Source: Kalaharituber pfeilii (taxonomy: Eukaryota; Ascomycota; Pezizomycetes; Pezizales; Pezizaceae). From it: 64,000 nucleotides of DNA. Where the stretch lies: positions 310,001 through 374,000 of the forward strand of contig WHUZ01000051.1 of the NCBI GenBank assembly GCA_015179045.1, written 5' to 3'. Positions 30,788 to 42,451 of the stretch are shown here, one piece after another. A model generated the notes under the pieces. It saw nothing but the letters and a program-made list of their open reading frames with translations, was not told the DNA's origin and did not search any database. Both the position numbers and the translations under genes were made by a program. Numbering within the stretch: position 1 is the stretch's first letter; every line of letters begins with the position of its first letter.

Positions 30788-32577
30788 TGGTGCGATGCAC
30801 ATGTGGAGTGGAGTGCTGAGCACGTGGTGTTCAGGTGCGCTGAACTGGGGCGGCCCTAGAGGAAGGATAGAGACGGGGCGCAAGTCACCTGGCAGTGCTG
30901 CGAGGGCTTAGAAGAGAAAGGGTGGAGGCAGGCGGGAGTAGAGGGCAACCCGGTCGAGGCATGATTCGCCGGCCTCGATCTGGGGCAGCCCAAGGCTGGC
31001 GGGGACGTAGGGCACCCGATTGTGTACGAAGTGTAGATACTACGTAGGTAGTGAACGGTGGGTAGGGATGGGCTAAGCTTGGTATCCTCAGCAAAGAGCA
31101 AGATGGCCAAGATATATAGCGGCTTCCATGAGACTAGCAGCTTCAGGGTGATTATGTAGGCGGTTTTGGCACTATTTTCCTAGTCTAGTAACCAAGTCTG
31201 GTTACGAAACTACCATTTCACTACTTAGAATCAAATTAGCCGACTGAAACAGACCCTCACCGCGCCCTGCCATGGCGAACAGCTGCAGGCGGGGTCACGT
31301 GATGATATTTAAAAAAAACAGACCCTCACTACGCTCGGCGGTTACCACCAGAGGGTCTTGGCATGAGACTAAAATCCATCGACTATCAGGACCCTTCAGC
31401 CAGCAGCGGCATCGATTCAGAACGCGGTGCGCGCGCACTCCGCTATCTCTGTTTGAAGGCTTTTCCGTGAGTGGCGAATCCTCCAAAAGACACTCCCTCT
31501 CCAGGGAACCGCGCATCCCGCCCCCGCTCCCATTCGGGTGAGACTCTGGCTATAGCTAGCAGCGGGCTTCGTGTGATAAAGCTACGGACATCACCAGTGA
31601 CCGAGTGGCATAAGTTGAAGCACTAGAGCAGCATATCGCTATGTACAATGAGCCCAGTCACTGAGGGAGGCTGCTCACAAACCTGCAACATGCCCAATGA
31701 ACTCCGGGGACTTCCGTTTCATATCGGCTATAGCTACCACGTCAAGCAGCTGCCAGACCTCAAACGCATCTAAGGACTGGATGCTGACAGCCTCACCAAT
31801 GTCAATGCAATCATCGCTGCGTACATGACTCGTCAGCTTGCTATCGATATATGGACAGTCTCGTATTGGTTGAAATGGAAAACAGAGAACCTCTGAACCG
31901 GGCTGATTGACCTGCGAGGTCTGATGAAGCTCACGGTACAATGGCAGCAGGAAGAGGGCAGAATGAGGTGTGTGTGGGAGGAGAGTGTAAGCATTCTGAA
32001 TGTCTTTGGCAATCAATTTAAGTGGAGTTCTGATATTGGTACTTGGGGAGTCCGGCATCACTTCCAGAGCAAGAGCTATGTAACCCTGTTCTGGTCCCCT
32101 CGCGAGCGGACTGGATTCACGAGCGGACTGGATTCACGAGCGGACTAGGCCGTTCACAAGGGAACCGGTTCATTCGCGAATAATACCTTTTGTACGAGGC
32201 CCGGTCCGCTCGGGAATAAAACTTTTTGTATTTACACTTGGAAATAATGGAGTTTATACATAGCATAATTAACTTTAATTCTCTTCATCATCTGCACGCC
32301 TTTTTTTTTCACACCTTTTTTCCCATTAACAACAAAACAAGACGTAACCACCATGCAGGCACAAGCTATGCGCTCATGGTGCCAATATCCTTTAGAGTCA
32401 ATATTGTTGTCCATATCACTATGAGCTTCATAGAGTCACGGCGATAGTGAGTATTGAGTTTTGTAATAGCATAGAAGTCTGTCGTGTTTCTTGTTATTTC
32501 CTTCCCTCGTATAGCATCCTGGGGGCTATGACGAGATTTCTTGTTTCATTACTCAAAGTGGTGATATTACCTAAATA
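30788..32577 (+). repeat. Segmental duplication SD1, copy B
   Basis: It matches 8641-11691 in order and orientation. It lacks the ORF1-only insertion at 9461-9780, the tail at 9939-10095 and about 1 kb corresponding to 10390-11475. It has its own LINE-B hairpin insertion. Confidence 0.85.
31261..31317 (+). mobile_element. LINE-B hairpin-only insertion in SD1 copy B
   Basis: ACAGACCCTCAC flanks it (31249-31260, 31318-31329). Copy A is empty near 8990. The hairpin starts three bases into the insert. Confidence 0.87.
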
Positions 32578-33014
32578 GTGTTTTATTTCTTTCTTTTATA
32601 TCATTACTCGCATGCCGCCCTACGGGCTATGGCGAGGTTATTTACATATGAAGATAAGGTAGAATAAACTCCCGCAGCCTAAATATTAACCCCAATCTCC
32701 AATAGTAATCGGGGGAGAAAAACAAAACTAGCATAGCACCCACAGCCTCGACAGTAATGTAGGGAGAAAGAGATAGCTTCAATGCATAACAGAACGGTGT
32801 CCCAAAATCATCACTAGTCATGTGGAAAATCAGAGAACTCGAGTATGTAAACTTCACTCAATTCACCAGTCGAGGTGTCCTATCCCACTCATACTGGTCG
32901 TACTTCAGCCATTTCCCTTCTAATCTCACTCTCGTTGGTTTTGAACCTGCCTGAGCTCCGGATGTACTTTGCTCCTGTAGGTACCGGTATATCACAACTA
33001 AGCTAGTGATTTTG

Positions 33015-33500
33015 ATAACTGAAGCGGGATTGAGACAAAGGAGCAGGAGGGAGAGAGCCGGGGAGAGGAGCCGGCTGGAGATGTCATACAGACCCTTGGA
33101 GAGGCTTGGACACATGACCGGACGTTTGGCGGGCCTTTTGGGGGGGAAGGGGTTACGGGCGTGGAGATGGCATGTAGGGGAAGGGGACGGACCCGAATGC
33201 AGATGGTGCGGGGAAAAGGAGGAGACAACGAGACATGTACTAGACGAGTGTAGGGTGTGGAAACGGAGGTGGCCTGGGGGGGGGGAGCAGGTCAGGAGGC
33301 CCCCCGGGGCAAGGAGGGGCAAGAAGACCCGTTGAGGAAGTTGGTAGAGATGCTCGGGGAGTGAGGAGAAGCCGTTATTTCCGTGATAGCCATTTTAGTT
33401 CTGATTGTGTTATTTTCTCTCTTTTCAGTGTACTTAAGACATCGCCATAGCCCAAAGGGCGGCAAGCGATTAATGATATTAAAAAAAAAAAAAAAAAAAA
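33015..33500 (+). mobile_element. LINE-A 3' fragment nested in the ORF1-only element
   Basis: GCTAGTGATTTT flanks it (33003-33014, 33501-33512). The plus strand encodes E-A-G-L-R-Q-R-S-R-R-E-R-A-G-E-R, then C-R-W-C-G-E-K-E-E-T-T-R-H-V-L and W-P-G-G. It ends in an ATCGC...GCGAT hairpin and poly-A. Confidence 0.9.
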
Positions 33501-33518
33501 GCTAGTGATTTTCCCCTC

Positions 33519-33571
33519 TTTTTTTTTTTTTTTTTTTATTACTCGCTTGCCGCCCAACGGGCTATGGCGAG
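33519..33571 (-). mobile_element. LINE-A hairpin-only insertion
   Basis: GATTTTCCCCTC flanks it (33507-33518, 33572-33583). It is 53 bp in total: poly-T and a CTCGC...GCGAG hairpin, ending within one base of the stem. Confidence 0.9.
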
Positions 33572-34400
33572 GATTTTCCCCTCATTCATGAGCTTTTTCT
33601 TTTTTCTCAACGATCGAATCCCAGTGATCTGCGCTAGCTTCCTGTTTTCGCTTGCAGCCGATTGCGGACGTTCCCTAGGTTCTTCCTCGGAGCAATTCCA
33701 TGTACCGCAATGGTAGGGTGCGAGCATCGCTGAGTCTGTAGTGATGTACATATCTGGAACTCTTTTGTAGTAATGTATGTCATATCACCTTCCTCTGAGG
33801 ACTGGCAGGGCAGGTAGGTAGGTGTGGTGATGTATACCTTTATCCGGAGGTTGTATCTGTATGCCTTAGGAGGCAGTTCCACTGGTTCTACTGAATGTAG
33901 CACTATGATAGAGCTCGTCAGTACTTCGGCCGGCTCTGGTGTTGGCTCCACCTCCAGCAGCATGTATATTCGAAGGTCATGACCGGTGGTGGTAACGCAG
34001 GTCTTGGTACTATCTAAATAACCACTCTGACCTCGCTGAGCTGTAGCCCCTGTATCGTTTGTGATACCAAGCTCTTCCCTACTCCCACTAGTGCTACACG
34101 AAACTGAATATCCTCCATCGCGGTATGGAACGTTTCATGATATTTTTCTTGTACAGTAGCTCTGAGGGGTGGCTACTGTCACGTCCTCGAGTGTCTCATA
34201 TATCTCTATCAACTTTATGAAGATATCGTGAACTTTTGGGTCCTCTATGGGTGGGGTCTCCTTCTGCCCTGGAGAGCTTCTCTGTGCTCTCTTTAGTAGT
34301 ATTCTCTTATTGACTTGTTGTTCCTCTTTTAAGTGCCCCTATTGGTTCCTTGTGTGAGGTTCGAAATGTCTCAATCCAGTCAGTATTTTGACTGTACATA

Positions 34401-34721
34401 CGCAGAGATAACTGACGCTAGCCATGTATAGATTTAACCTTTAAGGCGACCGGTATGGTTGGAGACATCTGTACGTGGAGTAAATTGCACCCCAACTTCA
34501 ACGCTCTAAAGCGCAAGTAAAATAAATAGATAAATTAGTTTCGTATCGTAATATGTTAGATCAGACAATGAAGAATAAAGTTACGAAGCAATATCTATTA
34601 ATTTAATTTTTTGTCATAGTGTTTCATAGAGTTAAAGATCAGGAGTTTTATATGTAGAGGGGTCATAAATGTCGCCCTTTGGTAATCACTAATATAGTAT
34701 AATATATAGTAGTCTAGCTTG
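34401..34721. other. AT-rich intergenic stretch
   Basis: No gene or repeat tail seen. Confidence 0.5.
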
Positions 34722-34771
34722 TTTTTTTTTTTTTATCATTAATCCCGTGCCGCCCTATGGGCTATGGCGAT
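34722..34771 (-). mobile_element. LINE-A hairpin-only insertion
   Basis: Poly-T plus an ATCGC-type hairpin that ends exactly at the stem base. No clear target duplication, so it may be older. Confidence 0.7.
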
Positions 34772-34884
34772 TAGAAATGGAGAGCAGCTGACTAAAAATG
34801 GAGTAGAAGATGTACATCCCTTATACTACTTGGTTTTATGTTGTGTGCGACTGATGCAATAGATATATGCAAGTTCACAACTAT

Positions 34885-36390
34885 TTTTTTATTTTTATTT
34901 TTTTCATTACTCGCATGCCGCCCTAAGGGCTATGGCGAGGTGTTAACTATACTACGCTGCGCCGTCTTCCTACTCTACATCACCCTTTCTACTTCTCGTC
35001 CCCTACTCCGGTTCCCTCAGGAGGTCAATGACCTTCTTCTGCGGGTCCCCGTCCCCTGATTTCTTTGGCCTCCTTATCTCCTCCTCCCCCCCTGGCCGTC
35101 TCCTTCTCCACACCCTACACCTCTCCATCACGTGCTCAAAGCTCTCCTCCCCCTCCCCGCACCACCGACAGTCCGCGTCCGCCGCCTTCCCCACTCTATG
35201 CCTCCACGCCTTCAGGCGTTTCTTACCCAGTAGTCCCGCTATTTTGGACACCTCATGGCCCAGCCTCTGTAGAGGTCTGTAACCCAGCCCCAATCTCCCG
35301 CTCTCTGCAGCCCTCTCCCTTCTCGCTCTCTGGATAATGCCTGGTTCGGTGACTACCTCGCTCTCGTACTGTAGGGCTGTCCCTACTTTCGCCGCCATGT
35401 CCGCCTCCTCCTTTCCCGGGATACCTTCGTGACCCTTCACCCACATCACCTCTTTCCTCCCCTCTCTTTATCCTTTCTTTCCAAGCCTCCCTTACTTCCT
35501 GATTCGCTCAGAGGTGAGTCGGGGATCCCTCTGCAATCCTTCTTACATTCGTGATTGCGACTCTGGAATCCGTCAATATCAGAATCTCCCCATCCTCCCT
35601 CATCACCTCGCTAATTGCCAACAACTCCGTGTCATTGCTGGTCGCTTGGTATCTCAGGTACTTCTACTTCCTCCCCCGCTCCGCTACCCACCCCGCCCCA
35701 GCCCTCTCCTTCAGCCTGCTCCCGTCCATGTAAATCCCCTCCAGCCTTCCGCGATCACTAAGTTTATCTGTTCCATCCACTCCTCCTTTTCGGCGTCTGT
35801 CGGGAGTGAGTTTACCATTGCCAATGTCAACTGGCTCCGATGGTTCGTGGAGCCTTCTCAAGTACACCGCCTCCGGGTCCTCGTGTCTGATCCTCTCGTC
35901 CTGGAACCTCAGTGCGCGAGCCTCTACCCTTGCTGCCACGAATTCCGCAAAAGTCCCCACTGACTCCAAGTTCGCTAGCCCCTCCACCACGTCGCTCCTT
36001 GTTCCCCACGGGCCCCGGTTAGGCCCCTTGCCACTCCGTATTGCCATTTCTCTAGATCCCTAAGCTTCTTCTCCTTCTGATTCCCTCTTCCGTAGTCATA
36101 CCACGCCCAGCTGCCCCACGTTGCTATCGGTCTAGCTATGCTGGTATATATTTGTCGTCTCTTCTCCGGGTGTAGGGGCCTCAGGCGGGACGCCACCCCC
36201 CATGCTGCCTTTCCCAGGGCTAGCCGAGCCTGGTGGTGCGCGTTGAACTTCATCTCCCAGTCTACTGTGAGGCCAAGCATGTGGTAGTCCGGTCCCTTCC
36301 TCCTGAAAACCAGTGTCTCCGCCTTCTTCGGGTCCAGCTCGAAACCCTCCTCCGCCGCTCCTGACTTCAGTCTCTCTTTCTGCTTCCGAC
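34885..36390 (-). mobile_element. LINE-A copy, 5'-truncated, 1.5 kb
   Basis: AAGTTCACAACTAT (34871-34884) and AAGTTCACAGCTAT (36391-36404) flank it. It carries the hairpin and T-run at its 3' end, then ORF2 from the reverse-transcriptase thumb to the C-terminus. There are no internal insertions. Confidence 0.9.
35003..36390 (-). pseudogene. LINE-A ORF2 C-terminal part: RT thumb, RNase H, zinc domain
   Basis: On the minus strand from 5' to 3': L-G-L-T-V-D-W-E-M-K-F and R-L-R-P-L-H-P (thumb region), I-Y-M-D-G-S-R (RNase H start, first Asp), then M-W-V-K-G-H-E-G-I-P-G-K-E-E-A-D (last RNase H block), C-R-W-C-G-E-G-E-E-S-F-E-H-V-M and a stop at 35003. The zinc and last RNase H blocks are in one open frame (35003-35449), but the upstream pieces lie in different frames, so the gene is broken by a few frameshifts. 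LINE ORF2 proteins nick DNA and copy their RNA at the nick; the truncated copy lacks endonuclease and RT core. Confidence 0.82.
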
Positions 36391-38201
36391 AAGTTCACAG
36401 CTATGATAGCACAGCTAGGCTAGGATATGTAGAGTGTGACAGAGGTATATCATTACTCGCGTGCCGCCCTGTGGGCTATGGCGAGATTAGTTACATATAA
36501 TAGAAGAAAAAGAAATAAAGAAATAATCTCCGTCACCCATACTGAGATGTATATGGTCCGTAATGAAAAAAAATTAAGAAATGCTCTCCATCATCCATAC
36601 TGAGATGTATATAGTCCGTAATGAAAAGTGCTTATAGTAAAAGGGAAGAAAATAAAGAAATACTCTAGAGTCCTTCAGATATTCGCCCAGTCCACTATGT
36701 CCACCAGGGGGTCCTTGTCCTTGTTCTTGGGTGGCTTGATCAGGTCTTTCATTCCTCCCGGCCATCGCTTTTTCCACACCCTGCACCTGTTGAGCACGTG
36801 CGCGGTGGTTTCCTCCTCCTTCCCACACCATCAGCATTCCGGGCTGTCGGCTTTGCCGATTGAGTGTTTCTATTTTCTTAGCCCCTTGCACCCCAGTAGG
36901 CCTGCCAATGCTGAGACTCTTCGTCCCAGTCGTGTTAGGGGTCTGTAGCTGAGTTGCAGTCGGTTTCTCTCCGTGGCTCTCCTGGTCCTTAATAATTGTT
37001 GTATCCTGCTTCGGTCACGATTTCGTCCTGATATTGGAGGTGAGTACCTATTTTGGCGGCTCTGTCCGCTTCTGTATTTCCCTTGACTCCTTTGTGGCTT
37101 TTAACCCACATCACTCCCACGTCTAGGTCGCTTCTCCGAACTCTCTCCTCCCACTTTCCCCTGACCAGCTCTGCGGCGCCTTCATGTGTGGGGTCTCCCC
37201 GTGCTATTTTCTGGAGCTTAGTGATTGCCACTTTGGAGTCTGTGACTATTAAGAGTTCTCCCTCCTGGTGTTCCAGAGCTTCGCCTATGGATATAAGCTT
37301 ACCATCGTTCACCGTACTCTGTTTCCCCAGGTATAGTGACGTTGAGTGGCCTTTATTGTATGTGCCGGCACTGGTGAGGTCGTCGATTCGGCACCCGTCC
37401 ATGTAGAAGGTTTGCCAGCCCTCGTCTTCTGCATCAGCTATGGTCCTCTCCCATTGCTCCTTCTCGGTGTCTGTTGGGAGGGTTGGTAGGACGACTAGTA
37501 GTAGGGGGTGTCTGTGGTTTAGAGATCCTCTCACCTGCTTGTTCTCTATCTTTTCTCGTAGTAGTTCATTGGGGAAGCGTAGAGCCCGCGCCTCTACTCT
37601 CCTGCATTCTCCCTCCAGAAACATGTATACTGATTCTAGATTTGCGAGGCTCTCGACCAGGTCCTGTCGCGTCTCCCATGGGGCGGCAGTGATTCTTTAT
37701 GATATCCCATACTGCCATTTCTCCAGGTCTCTTGCCTTGATGTTCTGTGGAGGACCCTTCACGTAATCCTGCCATGCTCAACAGCCCCATGTGGCGATAC
37801 TGCAGGCTGCACTGGTATATATCTAGCGTTTCTTGTCTGGAGATAGGTGTGTTAGTCTTCCTAATACATTCCATGCTGCCTTGCTAAGAAGTAGTCGCTT
37901 TCGGTGGTCTTCTTGGAACTTTAGTTCCCAATCTACCATTAGACTCACCAGTCTGTAAGCCGGTCCTTTTACTCCCACTATCAGGGTCTCTGATCTGTTC
38001 GGGTCGGTTTCGAAGCCGTGTAGCGCCGCTTCCTGGGTGAGAGCCGTTTGATGGGCCTTGATTACTTCAATTTACTTGCCACAGTTTCGTGATTGATGGG
38101 TGTAAGATCACGCGGTGGAAGTCATCCACATATGACCTAGTAAAATTTCTCTGTTCGGCCTTCTCGACTACTGGCGCTATGCCTATGAGGAATAATACCG
38201 A

Positions 38202-38208
<7 letters not shown>

Positions 38209-38240
<32 letters not shown>

Positions 38241-40834
38241 ATAACCCCGCTTGTAGCACTTGGCCATGGCAGGGTCCCTGGGCAAGCCCTCATAGCCCGG
38301 AGACAGGCTAAACTAACTCTCTACGTACATGGCCCCCACGCGCCGTCGCCCCCGCTCTCCTAGCTTCTAGAACTTGACCCCGCATTCTCCTACCTTCTAG
38401 AACTTGACTCCAGCGAAGAAATTCTCCAAAACGTCATACTCCTCCCCATTCTCCGCCTTTCTCTTCCAATTCTTTTCCATGTCGCCCCACCTCTCAAAGC
38501 CTTCTGGACGGGTCTTCTGGTTTCTGCATCGGAAAGCGAGATGCTCCCCGGTTTGCACCTCCCCGCACCTGCACTTATCCGACTCAGCCGCCCCTATCCT
38601 CTTCAACCACACTGCACACCTCCCTCTCTCCAGGCGCAAGGCAGTGAAATTGGATACTGCCATCCTATTCCACTCCATGACCTTTCCTCCTCCAAAGCCC
38701 TCCACTTCTCTCTTCTCCTTCCTCCACGCCTTCACCCTCTGGCGCACCCCACTTCCGGTGGCCACCTCCTTCCCCTGCATCACCGTCCCCTTCTTCGCCC
38801 ACTCGTCCGCCTTCTCATTGCCTGCGATTCCGATGTGAGCTTTTACCCACAACAGTTTCGCATCCCCCCCCTTCCTCTTTCTTCTCGCCACTGCATTCAC
38901 CACCCTTCTCACATCCTCCGTCTTTCCCTTTCCCTCCCTGCCCGCCTTCTGAATCGCCATGACAGCGGCTTCCGAATCCAGACAGATCAGGACTGGGACC
39001 TCCTCCGGTACACCCTCCAGCGCCCTTCTCAACCCCCTCACCTCCCCGTCAAAAACCGTCGCCGTTCTCCCTACTACCTCCGCCACCACCGCTGATCTCC
39101 CCCATACACCCGCCCCCACCTTGCTATCCTCGATCTTGCTGCCATCCGAGAAAAGGACCGCCCTCCCTCTTCCGGCTTCCTCAACCGAGGTCTCCCACTC
39201 CTCCCTTCCCCCCTTCTTTCTTCCCAGCCTCACCGCGGTCTCCACCTCCACCTTCTCACACCCCCCTCCCCACGAGATCTCCTCCCCCTCCTCCGTGAAC
39301 CGCGCCCACTGACCTTGCCAGCGGTCCAGCACTGCTTCATACCCATCATTCTCGGCCACCGCCCACTGCACCCCCCAGTCTCTCCAGTTTCTCGCCTCCT
39401 CCTCTCTCTCCTCACCCCCTCCGAAGTCGCCCGTGCAAAGCTCCGCCAGCTCTGACGGCGCCTCCACCTCCCGGACGATCGCTCTCGCTTGCGCGCCATC
39501 CAGGACCGTCTCCACGTCTTCCACTCCGCAAACCGCATTCACCCCTTCCACCCCGGCACCTCTCCCCCCTCCAGCTACTCTCTTTAAAACTTGCAGCTGT
39601 AATCGCCCCATCTCCTTCTTCCACTCCTTCTGGCCTCTCCACCCGATCTCACTCCCCCACATCGCCACCGCCCTCACCATCCCTGTGTACGCCTGCCGCC
39701 AGCTCCGTGGTGACATCCCCCAGTCCCGGTTTCCCAGTCCTGAGAGTGCCCCCGCCAGCCTCCTCGCCCTACTCAGCCTATTTCGCCAATGCGCACTGAA
39801 GGTCAGCCTCTCATCGAAAATGACTCCCAGCCACTTCAGCATCTCCCCCTCCTTCTTCCACCTCTTCCCCACTCCGAAAGTTATCATCTCCCACTTCGAC
39901 TCCTCCAGCGGGATCTGATCTTCTTCCGCCACCTCCGCCATTGCCACCTTCACTTTCTCCCTGAGCCGCCCCATATCCCAGTACCCGTGCCAGTCCAGGA
40001 TCGTTGCTGCCAGGTCGTCGACATACGATGGCACTTCTACCTCCGCCCCCATCGCCACCCCCCTCAGCCTTCTCTCCATCTTCTCAATGGTGGGAGCCAT
40101 GAAGATGAGGAAGATGACCGGTGACAGTGGTGACCCTTGCGGAACCCCCACGTTCCACCTGCCCCTCCCTTTCTCCTCGCCATCCCACCACACTCCGAAG
40201 TCCCTGCCTCCCATAAACTCCTCCAGCCACCTCCGCTTCTTTCTCACCCCCTCGCTCCCCCTCTCCTCAATCCTTCCCAGGACCACCTCCTTCCTCACGA
40301 TGTTAAAGCCTCCTTTAACATCCGCCGTCACCCACGCTGCTCTCCCCCCCCTGTGCAGGCACCTCTGCACCTTTGTCACCGCCCTCGCCATCGCCTGGAT
40401 CGCATTCCTCCCCTTGCGTGCTCCTAGCTGGAGCCTGTGGAAGAGTCGGTCTTCTCTCTGCAGCCTGCTGGCCATGACTTTCTCCCGATCTTCCCGATAC
40501 AATTAATCAGGTTGATTGGCCTCCACGCTTTCGCCGTCTTGATGTCCTTGCCTGGCTTCGGTATCATGACGACCCTCATCTCTCTCCACTCCGCCGGGGT
40601 TCTGTTCCGGATCCAGTTTTCGGCGATCTCCCTCACTAACTCATCTCCGATGGGAGTCTTCAGGGCAGCTTTGATCAATCGGTATCCGATTCCGTCAGGT
40701 CCCGGTGCCGAATTGTTTTTGGTGCCCTGCAACGCAGCCCTCACTTCTCCTTCCACTCTCTCCCTCTCCCTCTCGTCCCCCTCCCCCTCCGCTTCCCCCT
40801 CCCCCTCCTCCTCCCCCGCCTCTGCCTCCCCCTC
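38209..40834 (-). mobile_element. LINE-B copy 1, inserted in the RT gene of LINE-A
   Basis: ATACCGAGGAGAGT flanks it (38195-38208, 40835-40848). It begins with poly-T and the LINE-B hairpin (CCCTGCCATGG...GCGGGG in reverse), then about 120 bp of 3'UTR and an almost complete ORF2 from the RT N-terminus on. It is 5'-truncated in the Glu-rich region before the RT. Confidence 0.92.
38397..40834 (-). pseudogene. LINE-B ORF2: reverse transcriptase, RNase H, C-terminal zinc domain (one frameshift)
   Basis: The main frame is open for 701 codons (38397-40502). An upstream frame (40424-40834) supplies A-P-G-P-D-G-I-G-Y-R and V-M-I-P-K-P-G-K-D, so one frameshift near 40490 separates the first RT blocks from the rest. 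The main frame has V-T-A-D-V-K-G-G-F-N, G-V-P-Q-G-S-P-L-S-P-V, S-Y-V-D-D-L, then RNase H (L-F-S-D-G-S-K, D-G-E-V-R-G-L-R-R-A-L, C-L-D-S-E-A, N-E-K-A-D-E-W-A) and C-R-C-G-E-V-Q-T-G-E-H-L-A-F-R-C. All catalytic acids are present. The strand is GC- and CpG-rich, unlike the AT-rich spacers. Apart from truncation and the frameshift this is the best preserved LINE ORF2 here. Confidence 0.88.
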
Positions 40835-41436
40835 ATACCGAGGAGAGTGGTGACCCTTGTGGGGTGCCATCCGTCATTCTGCTCGTAGCAGGCTTCTGTC
40901 TATCCCAGACCAGGTTGAAGTCATTCGGTATCAAGAATGCTTCTATAAAACTTGCGAGGTTGAGGTTGACTGTTTTCATGCATGCTACTACCCTGTCCCT
41001 TCTGAGGAAGTTGAATGCCGACTTTATGTTGTCCCCAACTAGTACTACCCAGTAGTTCTTTTTCAGCCTGTGGTCAACCTCCTTTAGCACTTGTCACTGT
41101 AGATCTTTGGCTCCTCTGTGGTGTCTTCCTCCAAGTTGTATGTCTTGGAATAAGTCATTCTATCTCTGTAGAATATCAGTGATGACTTTTTGCTCCAGTT
41201 TAGCTGCTGTGCTAAGTAGTATGATTGACCCCCAGCTACTCAGTTTGTCCCTCAGTCTCCCTTTCTTCAGGATCATCACGACCTCGAAGCCTCTTGCAAA
41301 GTCGTAGTTGCCATTGATGTATTCCACTATTTTTTCCCTTACTGCCGTCCAGAGGATTGCACCTTTCAGTAGCTTTAGCAGTCCGTATTGTATGCTATCT
41401 GGTTTGGGGGTGGATCTGGATTTGGTCCTAGACAGT

Positions 41437-41440
<4 letters not shown>

Positions 41441-41467
<27 letters not shown>

Positions 41468-42061
41468 CATTAATCGCTTTCCGCCCTATGGGCTATGGCG
41501 ATGTGCTATGGATTTGTAAACAAATAAATACAGTTAGTACTGGAAAAAAGGGAACAAAGAAATTATTAATGATCACTCTCCGAGCATCTCCATCAGCTTC
41601 CTCAACGGATCCTCTCCCCCCTCCCCTTCGACCCGCGGTGGTATCCTCACGTGTTCCTCCCCCCCTGGCCACCTCCGCTGCCACACTCTGCACCGTCCTA
41701 ACAAGTGTCTCGTCGTCTCCTCCTCCTCCCCGCACCACCTGCACTCTGGTCCATCCCCCTCCCCCAGGTGCCACCTCCAGGCCCGTAGCCCCTTACCCCC
41801 CAACAATCCCGCCAGTCTCCCTGTCAGATGTCCCAGCTTCTCTAGTGGTCTGTATGCCAATTCCAATCGGTTTCTCTCCCCCGCCCTTTCCCTCCTTCCT
41901 CTTTGTCTCATACCGGCTTCGGTCACAATCTCCGGGGCGCACTGCAGGGCGGTACCCACTCTCGCTGCCTCATCCGCTGCCTCGTTGCCAGCAATGCCTC
42001 TATGAGCCTTGACCCACAGCACCGCTAAGTCCCGATCCCCTCGCTCAACTCTCCTCTCCCA
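41441..42061 (-). mobile_element. Second LINE-A subfamily copy nested in LINE-A
   Basis: CTAGACAGTGCTT flanks it (41428-41440, 42062-42074). It holds poly-T, an ATCGC-type hairpin, 3'UTR and the ORF2 end in one frame (41573-42022): L-W-V-K-A-H-R-G-I-A-G-N-E-A-A-D, then C-R-W-C-G-E-E-E-E-T-T-R-H-L-L. It is closest to the fragments at 33015 and 53784, which share the ATCGC stem type. Confidence 0.9.
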
Positions 42062-42402
42062 CTAGACAGTGCTTTGTCTATCTCCTTTCTAGCTTGTTCT
42101 GGGTCCATTGTGACTCCTGTGGGGAAGGTAGTAGGGACGGGATGGTCCTGGCCTTCAGTAATGAAGTTGTGCTTTATCAGCGTCTCCGCGATTTCTTTGT
42201 CGCTCCCTGAGATTCTCATAAGGTCCCTTTGTCGGAATGAGTCCCTGACTAGTCGGAATATGTTCCAAGGTAATGTAGTCCTTTCTTCTTCAATGAAGTT
42301 TTCCCAGTAGTACTCTTTCCTTTTATCCCTAATTATCTCTCTTAGGATCCTTCTTGCTCTCGTCCTACTGGCATTTGAGGTGCTACTATTCTTTCTTCGG
42401 AT

Positions 42403-42451
42403 CGGCATGTGAGTAATAATCTAAAAAAAAAAAAAAAAATAAAAAAAAAAA
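42403..42451 (+). mobile_element. LINE-A tail insertion truncated inside the hairpin
   Basis: TCTTTCTTCGGAT flanks it (42390-42402, 42452-42464). The 49-bp insert keeps only the 3' strand of the stem (CGGCATGTGAG) and the A-tail. Confidence 0.88.

Larger units (their letters stand above)
32581..34400 (-). mobile_element. ORF1-only element, long copy with two nested insertions
   Basis: The T-rich 3' end and CTCGC...GCGAG hairpin (near 32605-32636) are followed on the minus strand by 3'UTR and the ORF1 C-terminus. Skipping the LINE-A piece (33015-33500) and the hairpin unit (33519-33571), the frame reads I-A-V-H-G-I-A-P-R-K-N, then T-G-I-R-S-L-R-K-K, I-T-S-L-V-V-I-Y-R and R-L-E-G-K-W-L-K. The upstream part to about 34400 seems to include the N-terminal region in broken frames. 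The 5' limit is uncertain and the ORF is disrupted. Confidence 0.7.

Noticed and set aside
38404..40853. Several long plus-strand frames rich in Ser, Pro and Leu
   Set aside because: All lie opposite the LINE-B ORF2, which has the catalytic motifs. They are antisense shadows.
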